A DNA stretch of 64,000 nt from assembly GCA_003342895.1 (NCBI GenBank), contig PTFA01000055.1:2326021-2390020 (forward strand), in the 5' to 3' direction. Shown piece after piece: positions 1 through 32,548 of this stretch. Both the position numbers and the translations under genes were made by a program. The notes under the pieces were generated by a model that worked only from the letters and a program-made list of their open reading frames with translations, was not told where the DNA came from and did no database searches. The DNA comes from Casuarius casuarius. Lineage: Eukaryota; Chordata; Aves; Casuariiformes; Casuariidae. The number at the start of each line of letters is the position of its first letter. Position 1 is the stretch's first letter.

Positions 1-932
1 CACTTGCAATTTCAACAGCTGTGTGGCATAGTTGGGCAGCAGAACAAGCTCTGTTCTGTCTCCTTACCCTCCTTCTCTGAATTGTGGTCAAGCCCTTCTA
101 ATGGAGATCGTATGATTAATGAAGGTAGGGTAGTCCTGGCTTTTCTTAAAACAGTTTTGGTTTTTGCACATTAGAGATACTGTGTAGGCATGTTCCATCT
201 TTTGAGGGAAAAATGAGTCTATTAAAGTGATTGCATGCACTGTGTTGCATCTTTGTTTTGATTCTCTGTCACCACCTTAATGAAACTGGTTTCACAAAGT
301 TGCTTAAGACTGTCGCTGCTGAGAAGGCATTCATGGTCCAAGTTACTGTACTGGCTACTTCTTTGGAACTGACATTTGTGCAGTTATCTAAATCAATAAT
401 TACATCTTGTTGAGAATGAACAGTTGGATTAGTAAGCTGCCTGATCAGTTTCCTTTATTCTTTATGCTGGTGCATTTAGGAGGAATGCAAATGAGGAAGG
501 GGAAAGGAGGTGTTGCAGGATCTCTGTACTTCTGTGATACCAGTGTCAGATTGTTAATGTCTCACAGCATGATTTTTATGAATGACCTGAGCTGAACATT
601 TGAGAGGAGAACCTATGTCCAGCTGTTCTTGTCCATCCTCTTCATTCAGTCTCGCATTCCTTGTTTATAATTCTAGCCTCCTTTTTGTTGCAGAGTCTTC
701 ATATTAATGGTTCCTACCCTTTGCAATCAGCAATGCAACTTCCTGCGTAGAGTAGCTAGAGGCTAGCACTGATGCATAAAACAGAAAAAGCATTAACCAT
801 TGTAGGATTAAGGACTGGAAAGGGATTCTGGAAATGCTGCTGCCTAACAGCTCTGTTTTATTAATAAAATGTTTACATCTGATAGTGAGGAGCTACTGCA
901 GTTTTTAAGAATAAATGTCTTTGTTTTTTCAG
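1..932. other. DDX4 intron or upstream part, no exon recognised
   Basis: AT-rich sequence with no recognisable coding exon or repeat. DDX4 exons encoding the N-terminal Gly/Arg-rich region are expected further left. A phase-1 exon must precede 933, because that exon begins with two bases completing a codon. Confidence 0.5.
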
Positions 933-21127
<20,195 letters not shown>

Positions 21128-21685
21128 ACTCATTTAGTACCGAACTAGATTGTTTTCTGTTGTGCTTTAAGTGAGCTGTTGCACTTACTGTTCCTTATTG
21201 TTGAGCTTTATGGAACACAATGTTTAAAGACTAGCTGGTATGATATAATAATGCCTGCAACAACATATGCATTCTCAGCTATGGTGAACCCTGTGATTAT
21301 CACTTCATGTAAGAATGCAAAAGCCATTTTTAAGAAACACTTCAGGTATTTCTTTAAGTGTTAAAATTTTCAGTAAGAGTTCACTGATACTTGGCAGCTT
21401 ATATGTTGCTATAAAGATGTGGAACTTGATCCCTGTTTGTTTTGTAAGTGGAAAATAGATTTGCTGAAATTACCACTTTGTTATAAAAATTTTGCATGGA
21501 AAAATTGTGTTGTGAAAACCTGTCTTGGGAAAGGCTTCTATGTAAAGAGCTCATCTAAACTTAATGTCTCTTCCTATTTCTACAGGTCAGTTATAAAATT
21601 TGTACCAAATGATGAGATGGCTTATCTTAAGGTGCTGTTAAACTTGTAAACACTTATTTAATAAATACTTGAGGATCATGTTTTG
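21128..21685 (+). other. DDX4: DDX4 3' UTR
   Basis: Runs from the stop codon to shortly past the poly(A) signal at 21660. It contains a U/G-rich stretch (TGTTTGTTTTG, 21434-21444) of the kind bound by DAZ-family proteins. The 3' boundary is inferred. Confidence 0.7.
21660..21665 (+). terminator. DDX4: Poly(A) signal AATAAA of DDX4
   Basis: Canonical AATAAA 533 bp after the stop codon, followed 15-40 bp later by the GT-rich stretch TGTTTTGTATTGGTGTTTTG, which fits a cleavage and polyadenylation downstream element. Confidence 0.8.
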
Positions 21686-24600
21686 TATTGGTGTTTTGTT
21701 TCCATGACAAATGTGCAAAAAGGCCTATGTCATTTGCAGCTTCATGAACTGATGCGCATATTCATGTATTTCCGTATGGAACTAAAGTTCAGTGGCTACA
21801 TCCGCAACTTAGCTGAAATTGCTTGTACAGAGCTGTCTTTTGAGAAGGATGGCGCCTCATGTTGCATCTAGTGTAATGTTTTTGCCTTTATGACAAGCAT
21901 ACATACCGTTGTGTTATCTGTCTTGTTTGAGAGCTGTCCAGAACGTTTTCTTAGACTTGCAGAAGCTGCAGAGGGTAAGCAGACGTTCTCAGTTCTGCTG
22001 TGAGAAGATTTCCTTAAAATTGCTTGTTCTTTGAGTATTTTTGGATTTTCCAGTGCAATAGGCTATGAAGGTGCATACCACTACAACCCAAAGGGAAAAG
22101 CAGAGTTGTGCCGTTTCAGTTTGTAATGTGTCTTGCACAGCTGAAGAAGTTTCTGTCATGTTCTCTGGTATTCAGCACACAAAATGCTGAACACTATTTC
22201 TTGCTCAGCCTTTCCACTTACTATAGGGAAACAACACTGCTTAAAAGAGTGAGGGTCTAGTCCCAAAGTCTGTGAAAATCGGAACTGACTTAAGTGGTAC
22301 CATGGAATCGGTTACTGCAGCAAAGCATTCTGTTGTTTTTACTTTTTGTAGAAATACTTAAATATCTACTTACAGTATACAAAAATATTTTTGTATTTAC
22401 TTTTTTGCACAATATGTAGCAGTCAAATAAGTAATTGTGTAGTTGAAGTGAGTTGAAGTGAAGGTATACTTAAAGTACAATTCATAAGCAGAAAACATAT
22501 TTAAGCTTGAAGTCTGTAGCTCACAGTACAGCATCGTGGGCAATGTGACTGTTTCTCCTGACAGGTCTCCTTGAGGATTTTTATATCCATTCTGAATTTC
22601 AGTCAAGTTCAGGGTGCTTTTGGTTGCTGGCTACCGCAAATGCGACTGAGATGCATGATTTCTGGAGGAAGCTATACAGCTGATAGTCCTCCAGTTCTGT
22701 GAGAAGAAACCAAAGTAACCACAGTCTTGGGCTACTGGTATCCTGAAAGAAACCTTCAAAGGGAACCTGACTTATGGCCTTGTTTTAAGGACTGCTTCCT
22801 TAGGTTCTGGCATCAGCTCTTATCCCTGTGCACTTTTGCCTCCTAGCCTATACCTCTTTGGGTGAGGGGGAAGTCCCCTTAACTGACTAGAAAGAGCTGT
22901 TCTGGCCCTATTCTTACTTCGCTTTTAGTGCAAGTGATGGNTGGAAGCTAAAGCTGCAGAAACTGTCTTGCATTTTATTTGTAATTTGTAGAATAATGAT
23001 TAGGATAACTAGTACCTACTACAGTTTATTTAACATAACATTTCAAATGACTCCTACAAGATTTAAGAGTTTGTATACAAAGTGTATATTAGAACTCATA
23101 AGTTCCTTAACTTAAATATTTTCAGAAAAGACTATTCCTTTTTGTGTAATCTGGAATGTATGGGAAGGGAGGTAGTAATTGGTTAAAGGTGAAACTGAAA
23201 GAAGTGTGGGTATGTGCGGACATGTGCAGTATCATTGCAAGGTATGTGTTTGACTGCTTACATTTACTGTTTCAGTACTTTGTTCTCTATAAGTTCTTTT
23301 GCATGTTGTCTGTCCATGCATAGGCTTTCTATGTTTATTTCTTCGTGCTTCCAGGGAAAAAAAGAAGTTGCACAGAACTTGCAGTTAAACTTGCCTGTAT
23401 GCTGTCCTAAAATATTGTACCTCTTTAAGTAACATTATACATCTGCCAGCTGTATCTTTCTCTTCTGCTTCACGTAGATGTATATATGCCTTAGTATCTA
23501 GTTTATCAAAATTTAAGTAGAGTAGTTTCTCTAAGATAGAAAAGTAATAACTAGATGACTTCAGCAATGTAATTGGTAGCACATTGAATAGTGGGTGTAT
23601 CATTTGGAACTTCTGGTAAAGTATCTCTCTGGAACACTTGATGGCACTATGTTTGCAAACACTTGTGTTTAATTTCCCTTGTATAGAGATACCTATTTAA
23701 TAAGTTTAAAACACTGTACTGTTCAACATGGACTGTCTTACTCTGGCATGGCAGGCTTCAGTTTTGTATATTGTGTTATGCTGAACAGTTTTTCTTACCT
23801 GTGCTTTCTCCAGCTTGAATCTTTTTTTTTTTTTCTTCTATATTTTTTTTTTTTTTTGATTTTGGCAATGAAGAATTCATAAATTTGCATTGCTTTAAAG
23901 AATAATGGCTTATGCAAAGCAAAATCAGATTTTCCACTCTCCTTAGGGAATAAAACTGGCTGCTGCTTTCACTTAAGTATTTCCTGAAGATGGTGGGATT
24001 TAGCGGAAGCAAATGTTTGTGTTCTAAAGTGACTGTTTTTATTGCTACATCACTTTACCAGTCTAGTATTTTTTTATGAGAACTTTAATCATTTATACAA
24101 TGATTTCCAAATGTAGAATCTCTTTAAATCATATTTACCTTGTTTTTGGAGACTGGAGAATGATAAACTGAAGAACCAAATCTGTCAACTAACTTTGATC
24201 AGAGGTACAAAACATTCCTTAAAAGGAGGGAAGAAAGTTAGGATTAGAGAACTGCAGAAGAGAATCAGGAATCACAGCTGCAGGAAACTACAGTCCCTTC
24301 TTGAATACTAAGTTTTGTCTTAAGCTTTTAGCCTCTTCTGCAACTTTTTACATGTATATTTAATCTACAGAGAAACATTTCAGTCTTATTCTCAACTGGG
24401 GGAACCCCCTGACAAGGTAAGTGTGTGAGAGGGTGGTAATTAACTACACTGCCATGTGCCTCTGTTGTTATCACTTCTGTGCTCAAATAAGTAATTATAT
24501 ATTGATACAGAGAATATATTGAAAGTCTTACTGAGGAAATATTTTGCTAATACCTTCTTCACACAAATAGTTTTGTATGGGAAGTCATATGTCACTTACG

Positions 24601-26814
24601 TTGCAGTTCTGCTGATTTAAGTGTTACAAGCATGCTGTTTTAAGTATGCCAATTCAAATGCCTTGGTGTAAAGTTTAAGTGTTTTCATATTTCACTCTGA
24701 AACCAACAAGGGTACCCGTGAGTTTCAGAACTCTTGAGTTCTTGTAAGGAGGGTTGTTTCCCTAGGGGTAGAAGGAGAAGGTGAACCTTTGGGAACGAGG
24801 AGGCAGCTTCATTCCATTTCATTTGGGGTATATTTTCTACAATGTTGATTTGTTTGTCCCCTAAGGTGGGTTTATTCTGTGCAATTCTGAGATTGAAGAT
24901 ATGACTTCTGCTTACAGATCTTGCTGTTACATTGGTTCTTTAGAAAGATACTGTTGTTTCTGTGGTGCAGGAAGTAGTGTTGTTGGCCTGTGGTCTTGCA
25001 GGCCTTGTGGGGTTGAATGTTTTTTCTGAGGGACTTACAGAAGGTAAGCCTGCAGGAACTTGTGTTTACGCAATGATTTCCATATTTGGATTTTTTTAAA
25101 TCTCAAACATACGGGTCCTTAAAATTGAGCAAGGCTGGCTTAGGCCTAGCCTTCATAGGGACAAGTAGTTTCCGCCCCTTAGCTGCAAGTCTTATGATTA
25201 GTACATCTCAAGTAGCTCACTTTCCCTCCTGTTTGTGCAGGACTGAGCAAATGGCGTGTATCTTTTACTGTCAAAGCTCTTATGCACAGACAAGAGTCCA
25301 GTTTTGTAGGTGGCAGTTGCGATAAGTGTTCCTAAAACTTGAGTGCCTTAAAACCTGAAACCGGAGTGCAGCATACCTCTGATTCCTTTTGGATGCCTCT
25401 ACCATCTGCAATGATGTGCTAACCTTGGGTCTTTGCGTGTTCTTCCCCCTCCCCATCATTACCTTGCTCTTTACACCAACAAATTGTGTTGGTGATGAGT
25501 TCAAGATTAAGCTGGAGGCTTTTGACAGTCTAGTGTTGCAAAATTCCATCAAGTCTTCTTCCCTTCAACAGTATGCTGAATGCTGCATGTTCTTATTTCT
25601 GTTACTACTTAATGCAGTGCCTGAACTTTCTCTTTCGGGTGGGTTGAGTTTGCCATCAGTCTGCAATCGTGAGGGTGAAAAGGAAGGAAGGAAGACCTTT
25701 AGAGGTGATTGTAAGAAATGCTCATTAACTTTGAATGCTGGTGAGAGCAGTAGTTCTAGGAATAGGAAAGAGCAAGTGTAGTCAAGGGGTTCTTTTGCAT
25801 AGCTGAAAAAATGAAGGAGAAACAGCAGCTGAGAGGACTGTTTGCGAAATGCTTGCTTTGATCAAGGGACTGTTTTCCTTTTCTGAAATAAGCTCTGGCT
25901 CCATATCTGGCATAAATACCAGTCCTTGTAGGCATTCTCCATTTAGCATTTGGAGGCAGGATATTCTGTGAGCTCCTGCAGTGGCAATGTGCTGGAATGG
26001 GTGTCAGCTCTGATCTTGTAAACCTGATAGAGATATATGTACAGCTGTTTTTTTAATTACTGGTGAATCTGTGATCATTGGTATCATTATGCAGTTTTTC
26101 AGAGCACATGGCAGGACTCAGCTCCCTTTTCATTCTTTTTTCCTGGGATGCCTGAAATGATTCTCATAACTGTATTTGGTATATTTGAATGTATAAGAAG
26201 AATAAATAAGGTTGTCTTTGCGCTGTTCTTTACATACCATGATTGTCCTGGTGCATCACTTCATATTGCTACAATTTGAATACATAAGGTGTTTTTAATA
26301 TCCTTTTTCTGGGACTTGCACCCAATGATAAAAATGTATGTTTTGGGGCTCCATCTCTTGGAATTGCACCCCAACAATGTCCAAGTCCTGTACTGATGAA
26401 AAGTCTTGCTATTCTCTTTAGATATATGGGCTGTAATATGATACAATACTGTGTGGTATGAATCTCACAGCATACAGCTCTGGTTGTAAACAGTAGCATC
26501 CTTTTAGTTTATATGAATGTTCTTGTCACTAGCTTGCAGCTAAACTGTATGCCCAGTCCTCTGTAATCTGGGTATAGATTTACAAGCCAAGAAGGTCAGG
26601 TGGTGTAAGCAGGCACAGACACTTTGGAAATCATCATGACTCATAGTGGTAGGAGGTAATGTTTATTTATGAAGAAAACTTGTTGGTATATCGGTACAGA
26701 AGAAGGCTAAGAAATTGCACAAAGAACTGAACACTACTCATGAGTAAAAATGAGATGTAATCATGAGTTTTAGACTTAGAGCATTTGGAAACAAACCAAC
26801 TGACTAACCAAAAA
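21686..26814. other. Intergenic DNA downstream of DDX4
   Basis: No gene, exon or clear transposon recognised. There is one single N at 22941 and two adjoining T runs at 23822-23857. Open frames here are short and without homology. Confidence 0.6.
23822..23857. repeat. T-rich simple repeat
   Basis: Two long T runs separated by CTTCTATA. Confidence 0.85.
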
Positions 26815-27692
26815 CCTGAAGCAGAAAAAGAGCTAGGAGTTCCGGCTGATCACAAGATGACTGAAGTGTCAATTTTAAGCAGCTATAAGGAAAGTATTCT
26901 AGGGTACATCAAGGCCTGGAGGAAGTGAGGGAGTGCTTGCTCCTCAAGTTTGCAGGCGTTGCCAAACTGCAGGGGACAGTCAATGTGCTCAAGAGCAGGG
27001 CTGCCATCCAGAAGGACCAGGGCAGGCTGGAGGAATGGACCCTGCAAGCTTCAGCCTGGATAACTGCCAAGCGCTGTTCTGGGGAAGGGAGAGCCTCTGG
27101 CAGCAGTCTCAGCTGGCCAGGGACTGCCTGGGAGCAGCTCTGTGAAAATGCCCTGGGGGCCAGAAAGCTGCCCAGGAGCCAGCTGGGGGCCCTGGCAGCC
27201 ACAAAGGCCAGCAGCTTCCTGGGCTGTGTGAGCAGGGGCACAGCCAGGAGAAGGGAGAGAAGTGAGTCTCCCCCTTGACTCAGTACTACTTAAGCCACAC
27301 CTAGATACTGCATCTTCTGGTTTTGGTCTCCCCAGTACAGGACAGATTCTCCCAAACTGGAGTATGCACCTACAAGGAGGTAAGTCGTTGAGAAGATGGA
27401 GCCAGGCTCTGTGCAGCACTACATAGTGGCAGGATGAGACACAATGGGCATAAGTCGAAACCAGAGAGGTTCAGACTGGATACAAAGGAAGCCTTTTTCC
27501 CTGTGGAGAAAGTCCAGCAGTGGAGCAGGCTGTCCAGAGAGGCTGTGTGGTCTCCACCCTTGGAGGTTTTCAGAACTGGACTGGATAAAGTCCTTAGTCA
27601 TATGGTCTGACCTCTTTGAAACTGCTTTGAGCAGGGGGTTGAACTAGGGACCTTCTGAGGTCCTTTCCAACTTGAATTATCCTATGATCTGA
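26815..27692 (+). mobile_element. Composite, decayed CR1 LINE (end of reverse transcriptase ORF and 3' UTR)
   Basis: The right part (about 26940-27692) is collinear with avian CR1. It reads in + frames as KFAGVAKLQGT, then SRAAIQKDQGRLEEWT (compare FADDTKLGG and AAIQRDLDRLE of CR1 RT), then LAATKASSFLGCVSRGTA, then a W-x-Q-Y block and the AGCAGGCTGTCCAGAGAGGC segment. It ends in the GGTCCTTTCCAACTTGAATT and CCTATGATCT tail. The left part (about 26815-26925) reads KELGVPADHKMTE, then ILGYIK, a second copy of the LGVLVDHKL..ILGCI region. It is therefore probably a separate overlapping fragment. Frames are broken by many stops. Confidence 0.85.
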
Positions 27693-28553
27693 AATATTTT
27701 TGGAAATGGGAGCGAAGAAGCCTGAGTGAGATTGTAGTCATCAGTGTTCAAGAGGAACTGTAGTAGTAGCGGGTCCTGCAAAGGATTACTAGGGTAGTTG
27801 GAAGAATGGAGCAGACGGCAGTAGTTCAGAGAAGGTCAGTTTGGATTTTTCTTCTTGACTAAATTGGGGATTTGCTTATCATGGGACACACAAAACAATG
27901 TTGACAGTAATGGTTCTGTTCTTGATACTAATAGAATGCAAGCTTGAATACAAACAATGCCAAGAGTTTTAATCACTAAAAGAAAACGTAAATTGGTGGC
28001 TTGCAACCTTTGATCTGCAGATACTTGTGGGCTATGAACTCGTTCTAAGGGCTCTGCAAACAGTAGCTGAGAAAAGCAGGCCTTCTGACAATATGGCTGA
28101 ATTTGCTAATTAGGGGCTGCACCTCCACTAAAAAATCAAGGGCGTAGGAATTTCAAGGGTTGAAAACAGCTGTGTCAAGCAAAAGTGTAGAGCAATAGAA
28201 GATGTGTATTCTCAAAGCTACATTTAATCTCAGATTGTTTCAAATCCTTTGTAATGTTTTGAAACATAGCAAAGCAAACTGATGAAGACTTTATGATTAT
28301 TCTGTTTCGAAAATGCCTTTTTAATTGTTTCCCCACTCTCCTGCAGATTAGTTTCTTCTCAGTTGGGGCAGGAGGTAGAAAGCAAGCTAGCCAGACATCT
28401 TTTCTTTAACATGTCAACTGGGATTACATACAATGTACATCCATCTTGGATTAAAGGCAGACTGTGGAACTGTAATACTAGATTGTAATGCGTGCTGCTT
28501 TGCTGCGTTAGTGTGTTAAAATGAGAAAACTGACTGAACTGGCTATTTGGCAG

Positions 28554-28567
28554 TTCTGGGAAATTCC
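28554..28567. promoter_or_regulatory. Overlapping GAS-like and NF-kB-like motifs
   Basis: TTCTGGGAA (TTCNNNGAA, STAT type) at 28554-28562 overlaps GGGAAATTCC (perfect kappa-B consensus) at 28558-28567. This is a motif match only; it lies 16.6 kb upstream of the IL31RA signal-peptide exon and may be chance. Confidence 0.25.
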
Positions 28568-31500
28568 CTGGTGAGACAGGGGCATGTTATTACAGTTGTC
28601 AAAACATTGTGCTCAGCAGCACCATATGGGGGACATTTTTAGGTCAAATTTGGCTGCCACGGTCCTTAAGAATTGTCAAAGATGGATATTTATGCTGTTG
28701 TGCCATACTGTTATTAGTTCCATCATCACAGATTTTATTTTCTGTGAATTTATTGTTTATGTTTAGTTTCAGTCTTCAGCAATAATGTTTCTTACCAACT
28801 TGATACTATTTTAGATTTTTATGATATGAGTTGCTTCCATCTCTTCTCAGCTACAGTAGCCAATAAGCAACATTAGAAGAAATCACATACCTATGGAAAG
28901 GTATATGTACCTGTACCAAGGATATCCAGTCTTGCATTGAAGTGCATTCTCTTTAAATTTATCTGTTTTTTTTTATTAACTAAAATATTTAAGAAAACAA
29001 CTGGAATCAAATGAGACCCTAAATCTAGGCTATAGTTCAATAGCACTTGAAATATATAAAGATTATATTAAGTGCTTCTCATACAGTTTTCTTCAAAATT
29101 GTTGGCACTTTCGAATGCAGCCAGTTTGGCTTTTATTTCTTTTTATTAAGCAGAAGTGAAATTACAACAGTGAGGAAGGAAAATTAGAGGAACCCCTTTG
29201 TGTTGTGAGAGATCAGGGATTCAGTTCTCTGTTCCAGCACAGTTGGGCAAATCATTTGGGAGCCAGACACTACTAAAAATGTTCATCTTCCTCTTTATGC
29301 TCCTAAGTAGTTGCAGAAATCTGACCTGTTGTCTCTCAGAGCCTGATTTCCATATCTAAAATAATATTTTCTTTGGAACTCAACCCTAAACATGCCTGTT
29401 GCCTGCTAGCGTCATCCAGGAAAACTATGGATAGTGATTGTGGTTAACTAGTTTTAGAGTACAAGCTTGTCATCGCTACTGCGTGATTAAACGCAATGTA
29501 ATTCTGTCAGTCAGGATTTCCTTGTGCTATTTTTCTGTCTTTCCTTCTTTCCTTTTTTTTTTTAACGCTAAAATGGATTTCAATATATCTAATCCTATTA
29601 TAAGGGTTAGATAAGTCAGCTATGTGCCTAATAGCCCTGAACTTTAAGGAATGCTCTCTTTTGTTCTTCTGCTAATCAAAATGGAATATGGGCATTCTTC
29701 ACAGGAGGTGCGATGTCTGTTTATAAAGCTTTTTCCTGGAAGGATGAATGAGATTTGAACCAAAAATTGACTTGATTTTGGCCTTCACTCTTGGCTAGCA
29801 TAGTGGTGTATAATTGTATGTCTTCAGTTGCATACATACAATGATTTCTGATTCGTTTAACTTGCATTTAAAATGGAAGGGCTGCTATTGGTATACTTTC
29901 CAGATGAAAGATGACTTATTTTAAACAGATTAGTATTGTTGAGGTAGATTCAGATCTCTTTTTTTCTCTCTCTCTTTCTATTTAATTTCAAATGTTGATA
30001 TGAATGTAAGAATGAAAGTATTTAAGCAGAGTTCTTTGGAAATGTGGCACTGTTGGTCATTTCTAAACATGTATGTTGAGAATGAAAGGTCAATGCCTTT
30101 AATAGCAACCACTGTCTAGACTCTGTCCCTTATTCCTACAGATGGTTAAAAAGGGAAGAGTGAGTATGAATCTTGTGCAGTTTCCTTTTACCCCCCTTTT
30201 AGTAGCAAGGAGGCGAAAGCTGGGAGGTGACTTACCAGTAGTCCTTGGTCTTGATAAATCTTAAACTCTTAAGTCAGAAAATATTTTTTTTTGTTTTTTT
30301 TTTTTTGTTTAAGACAGTTGACATATACCAACTGAAACTGTATAATGAGAATCAAATACTTCCCCTGCAGCTGTATTCCATGGACACCTCTGCATGGCAG
30401 ATGTGAAATCCATGACGTGCCTGTCTGATAATAAACTGAATAGCATCAAAGGAAGAACACAACTTTTATTTAGTGGGTTCTGTATTTTGAACTTGTATTC
30501 AGCATGTTAAATGTTGACATTCCTCACCAGGACAGACTGAGCATGCAGTATAAGTTTTTTCTGTATCAGTTGGCATGCTCAAGCCTTAGAGATTAGTTCT
30601 AGAACTGAATACACCTGCTTTATTCACATCTACTATTTATAGATCAGTGGCTATGTAACCTGCTCTCACTGAACCACTTTTATTTGGGTATTTTTCTTGT
30701 GCACAAAGAGTGCAAGGATAATATACACAACTTAAGAATACAAAGCAATTATTTATTGGGAAACACAAAGTAGATAGCTACGATTAACATGTTTCTAAGT
30801 TAAGTGTTAATATGCCTCTCATGAGACATCTGATGAGTCTCTGCTGACTAGGCAGTTGTCAGGTGGGGAAGGGTTGGTTTCCACTGCTCTGAGGAACAGG
30901 CTGATCCTCAGTGTTGCTGAATTGCCATCCTGTTCTCTGCCTCTTCTCATGGTTTCATACTTTTTTCTTAGTCTGTGTCAGTATTTTTCCTCAATAATCT
31001 GAGCTGCTACTTAATACTGCCTCAGCAACTGCACTTTTGTCTGCTCTGACTCTTATCTTGCATGGCTTTATCTGAAGTACTTTGTCAAAACTTAACAACA
31101 GATTTCTCAGTAATACTGAGCTGAGGTCATGCAGCTGTGCATCAACTCAGCCCCTAGGCTGAGAATTAAAGATACATGAATGGAATTACTGCCTAAAATT
31201 GGCTAGAGTAGACAGCAAAGCAGAGATCTGGCATCAGTGTGACCTGCACAAAAAGCAGTATTCAAACAGATATCAGTACTTCTGTTTGAAGGGCTAAGGT
31301 GAGAGACTCCAGTGCGTGCAGGCTCAATGAGGTGTTCCGTGCTGTGCTTTAAGGCAGACTGCATTACCTCTGGCAAGAGAAATAAGAAGCTGTCTACTGT
31401 GTGGGAGCTTGGAAGTACCAGCCAGCCTGGCCTCTAGCAGATGCATCCCATGGACTTAAATGGTCACAGCACATGATACTTCTTTATGAGAGCTGGAGGG

Positions 31501-31667
31501 TAATCTTGGTAAGATTTTTAGTCTGCGTCCTGATATCAGTAAGGCTGTATAGCTTCTTGAGGATGTCTAATACTTCTGCATCTGGACATACACTTTTGCT
31601 GCTACTTCTTTGAGATTAGTGAATAGTGCCACAGAAAGATCTGTTGGCACTTCTGGATTAGATATAT

Positions 31668-31684
31668 TATCATCATCATCATCA
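31668..31684. repeat. (CAT)n microsatellite
   Basis: Short ATC/CAT trinucleotide run. Confidence 0.85.
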
Positions 31685-31986
31685 CCTTACTGAGCTTGTT
31701 TGTCTTGAGGTGCCTCTCCACCTTCACTAAATGGTGCTCTGCAATAGACCAAAACCACTGTGAGGAAGAACGTGACCTCAGACCACAGCAACAGCAAATG
31801 CCCAGTTTCCCCATACAAAGGCTTGATGTCTTAACTCCTCACAAGTTATGGGTATCCAGACAGGAATGGATGATCTCAAATCATTCCATGAATCCCTTAC
31901 GAGAATTTCAGAGGCTTGGAAATAAGTTTTCTGTATCAGAGACGTTTCCTAAACTGTTTTGTCCTATTCCAGAGATGCGATGACTT

Positions 31987-32014
31987 TGCAGGTCCCTGCT
32001 GCAGGGGACCTGCA
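31987..32014. repeat. Perfect 10-bp inverted repeat (hairpin)
   Basis: TGCAGGTCCC at 31987-31996 and its exact reverse complement GGGACCTGCA at 32005-32014, separated by 8 bases. It is followed at once by two copies of GGTTGGTCA. Confidence 0.75.
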
Positions 32015-32530
32015 GGTTGGTCAGGTTGGTCATGCTTGCTTCCATAATTCTATCTCTAAGCTCAGGGATGGTGACTGTTTTTGTGTGTGGCTTTTTTTTT
32101 TTAAATGAGGAGCAGTTGTACTTCAATATCCAACTCTATTCAGTCTCTAAGATGTTTCTCAGACTTGCAGGATTAGAGGTTTGTTAGTGTTCTATCTCTT
32201 AATATTTTCCACACTAAAGACTTCCACAGAATGCTTCCCAGCAGTGCTGGCACACTGCAGAAGCCTGTTCATACTGTCCATAGCTGAACTCTGAACTGAA
32301 ATAGTCTCATGTTATCACCAGTGAATGGAGTTCATAGTGCTCACAACTGCCCTTGATGACAGATATTACATTTAATATTAGCGTCTGGCATTGCCAAGCA
32401 AAATGTTGGTATCTTGGCAAAGTTCTTGTTAAGGTTGCTGGTAGGTCATTGTTTCACTGTGTCACCTTACCCTTAGCTATCTTTTCTGGGTGCCAGCACT
32501 TCGCTACAGAGGGTCGTAGGTTAAAGAGGG

Positions 32531-32548
32531 GTGTGTGTGTGTGTGTGT
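32531..32548. repeat. (GT)9 microsatellite
   Basis: Nine GT units followed by a T and a G7 run. Confidence 0.95.

Noticed and set aside
21179..21364. Frame ending MVNPVIITSCKNAKAIFKKH, reminiscent of a seventh GPCR transmembrane segment
   Set aside because: Only about 60 codons, no upstream GPCR domains, and it lies within the DDX4 3' UTR; best seen as coincidence.
26925..27278. 117-codon open frame on +
   Set aside because: It is the decayed end of the CR1 reverse transcriptase, not a host gene.
31401..32126. Cluster of 70-95 codon frames
   Set aside because: Lengths are within chance expectation and the peptides resemble nothing known.
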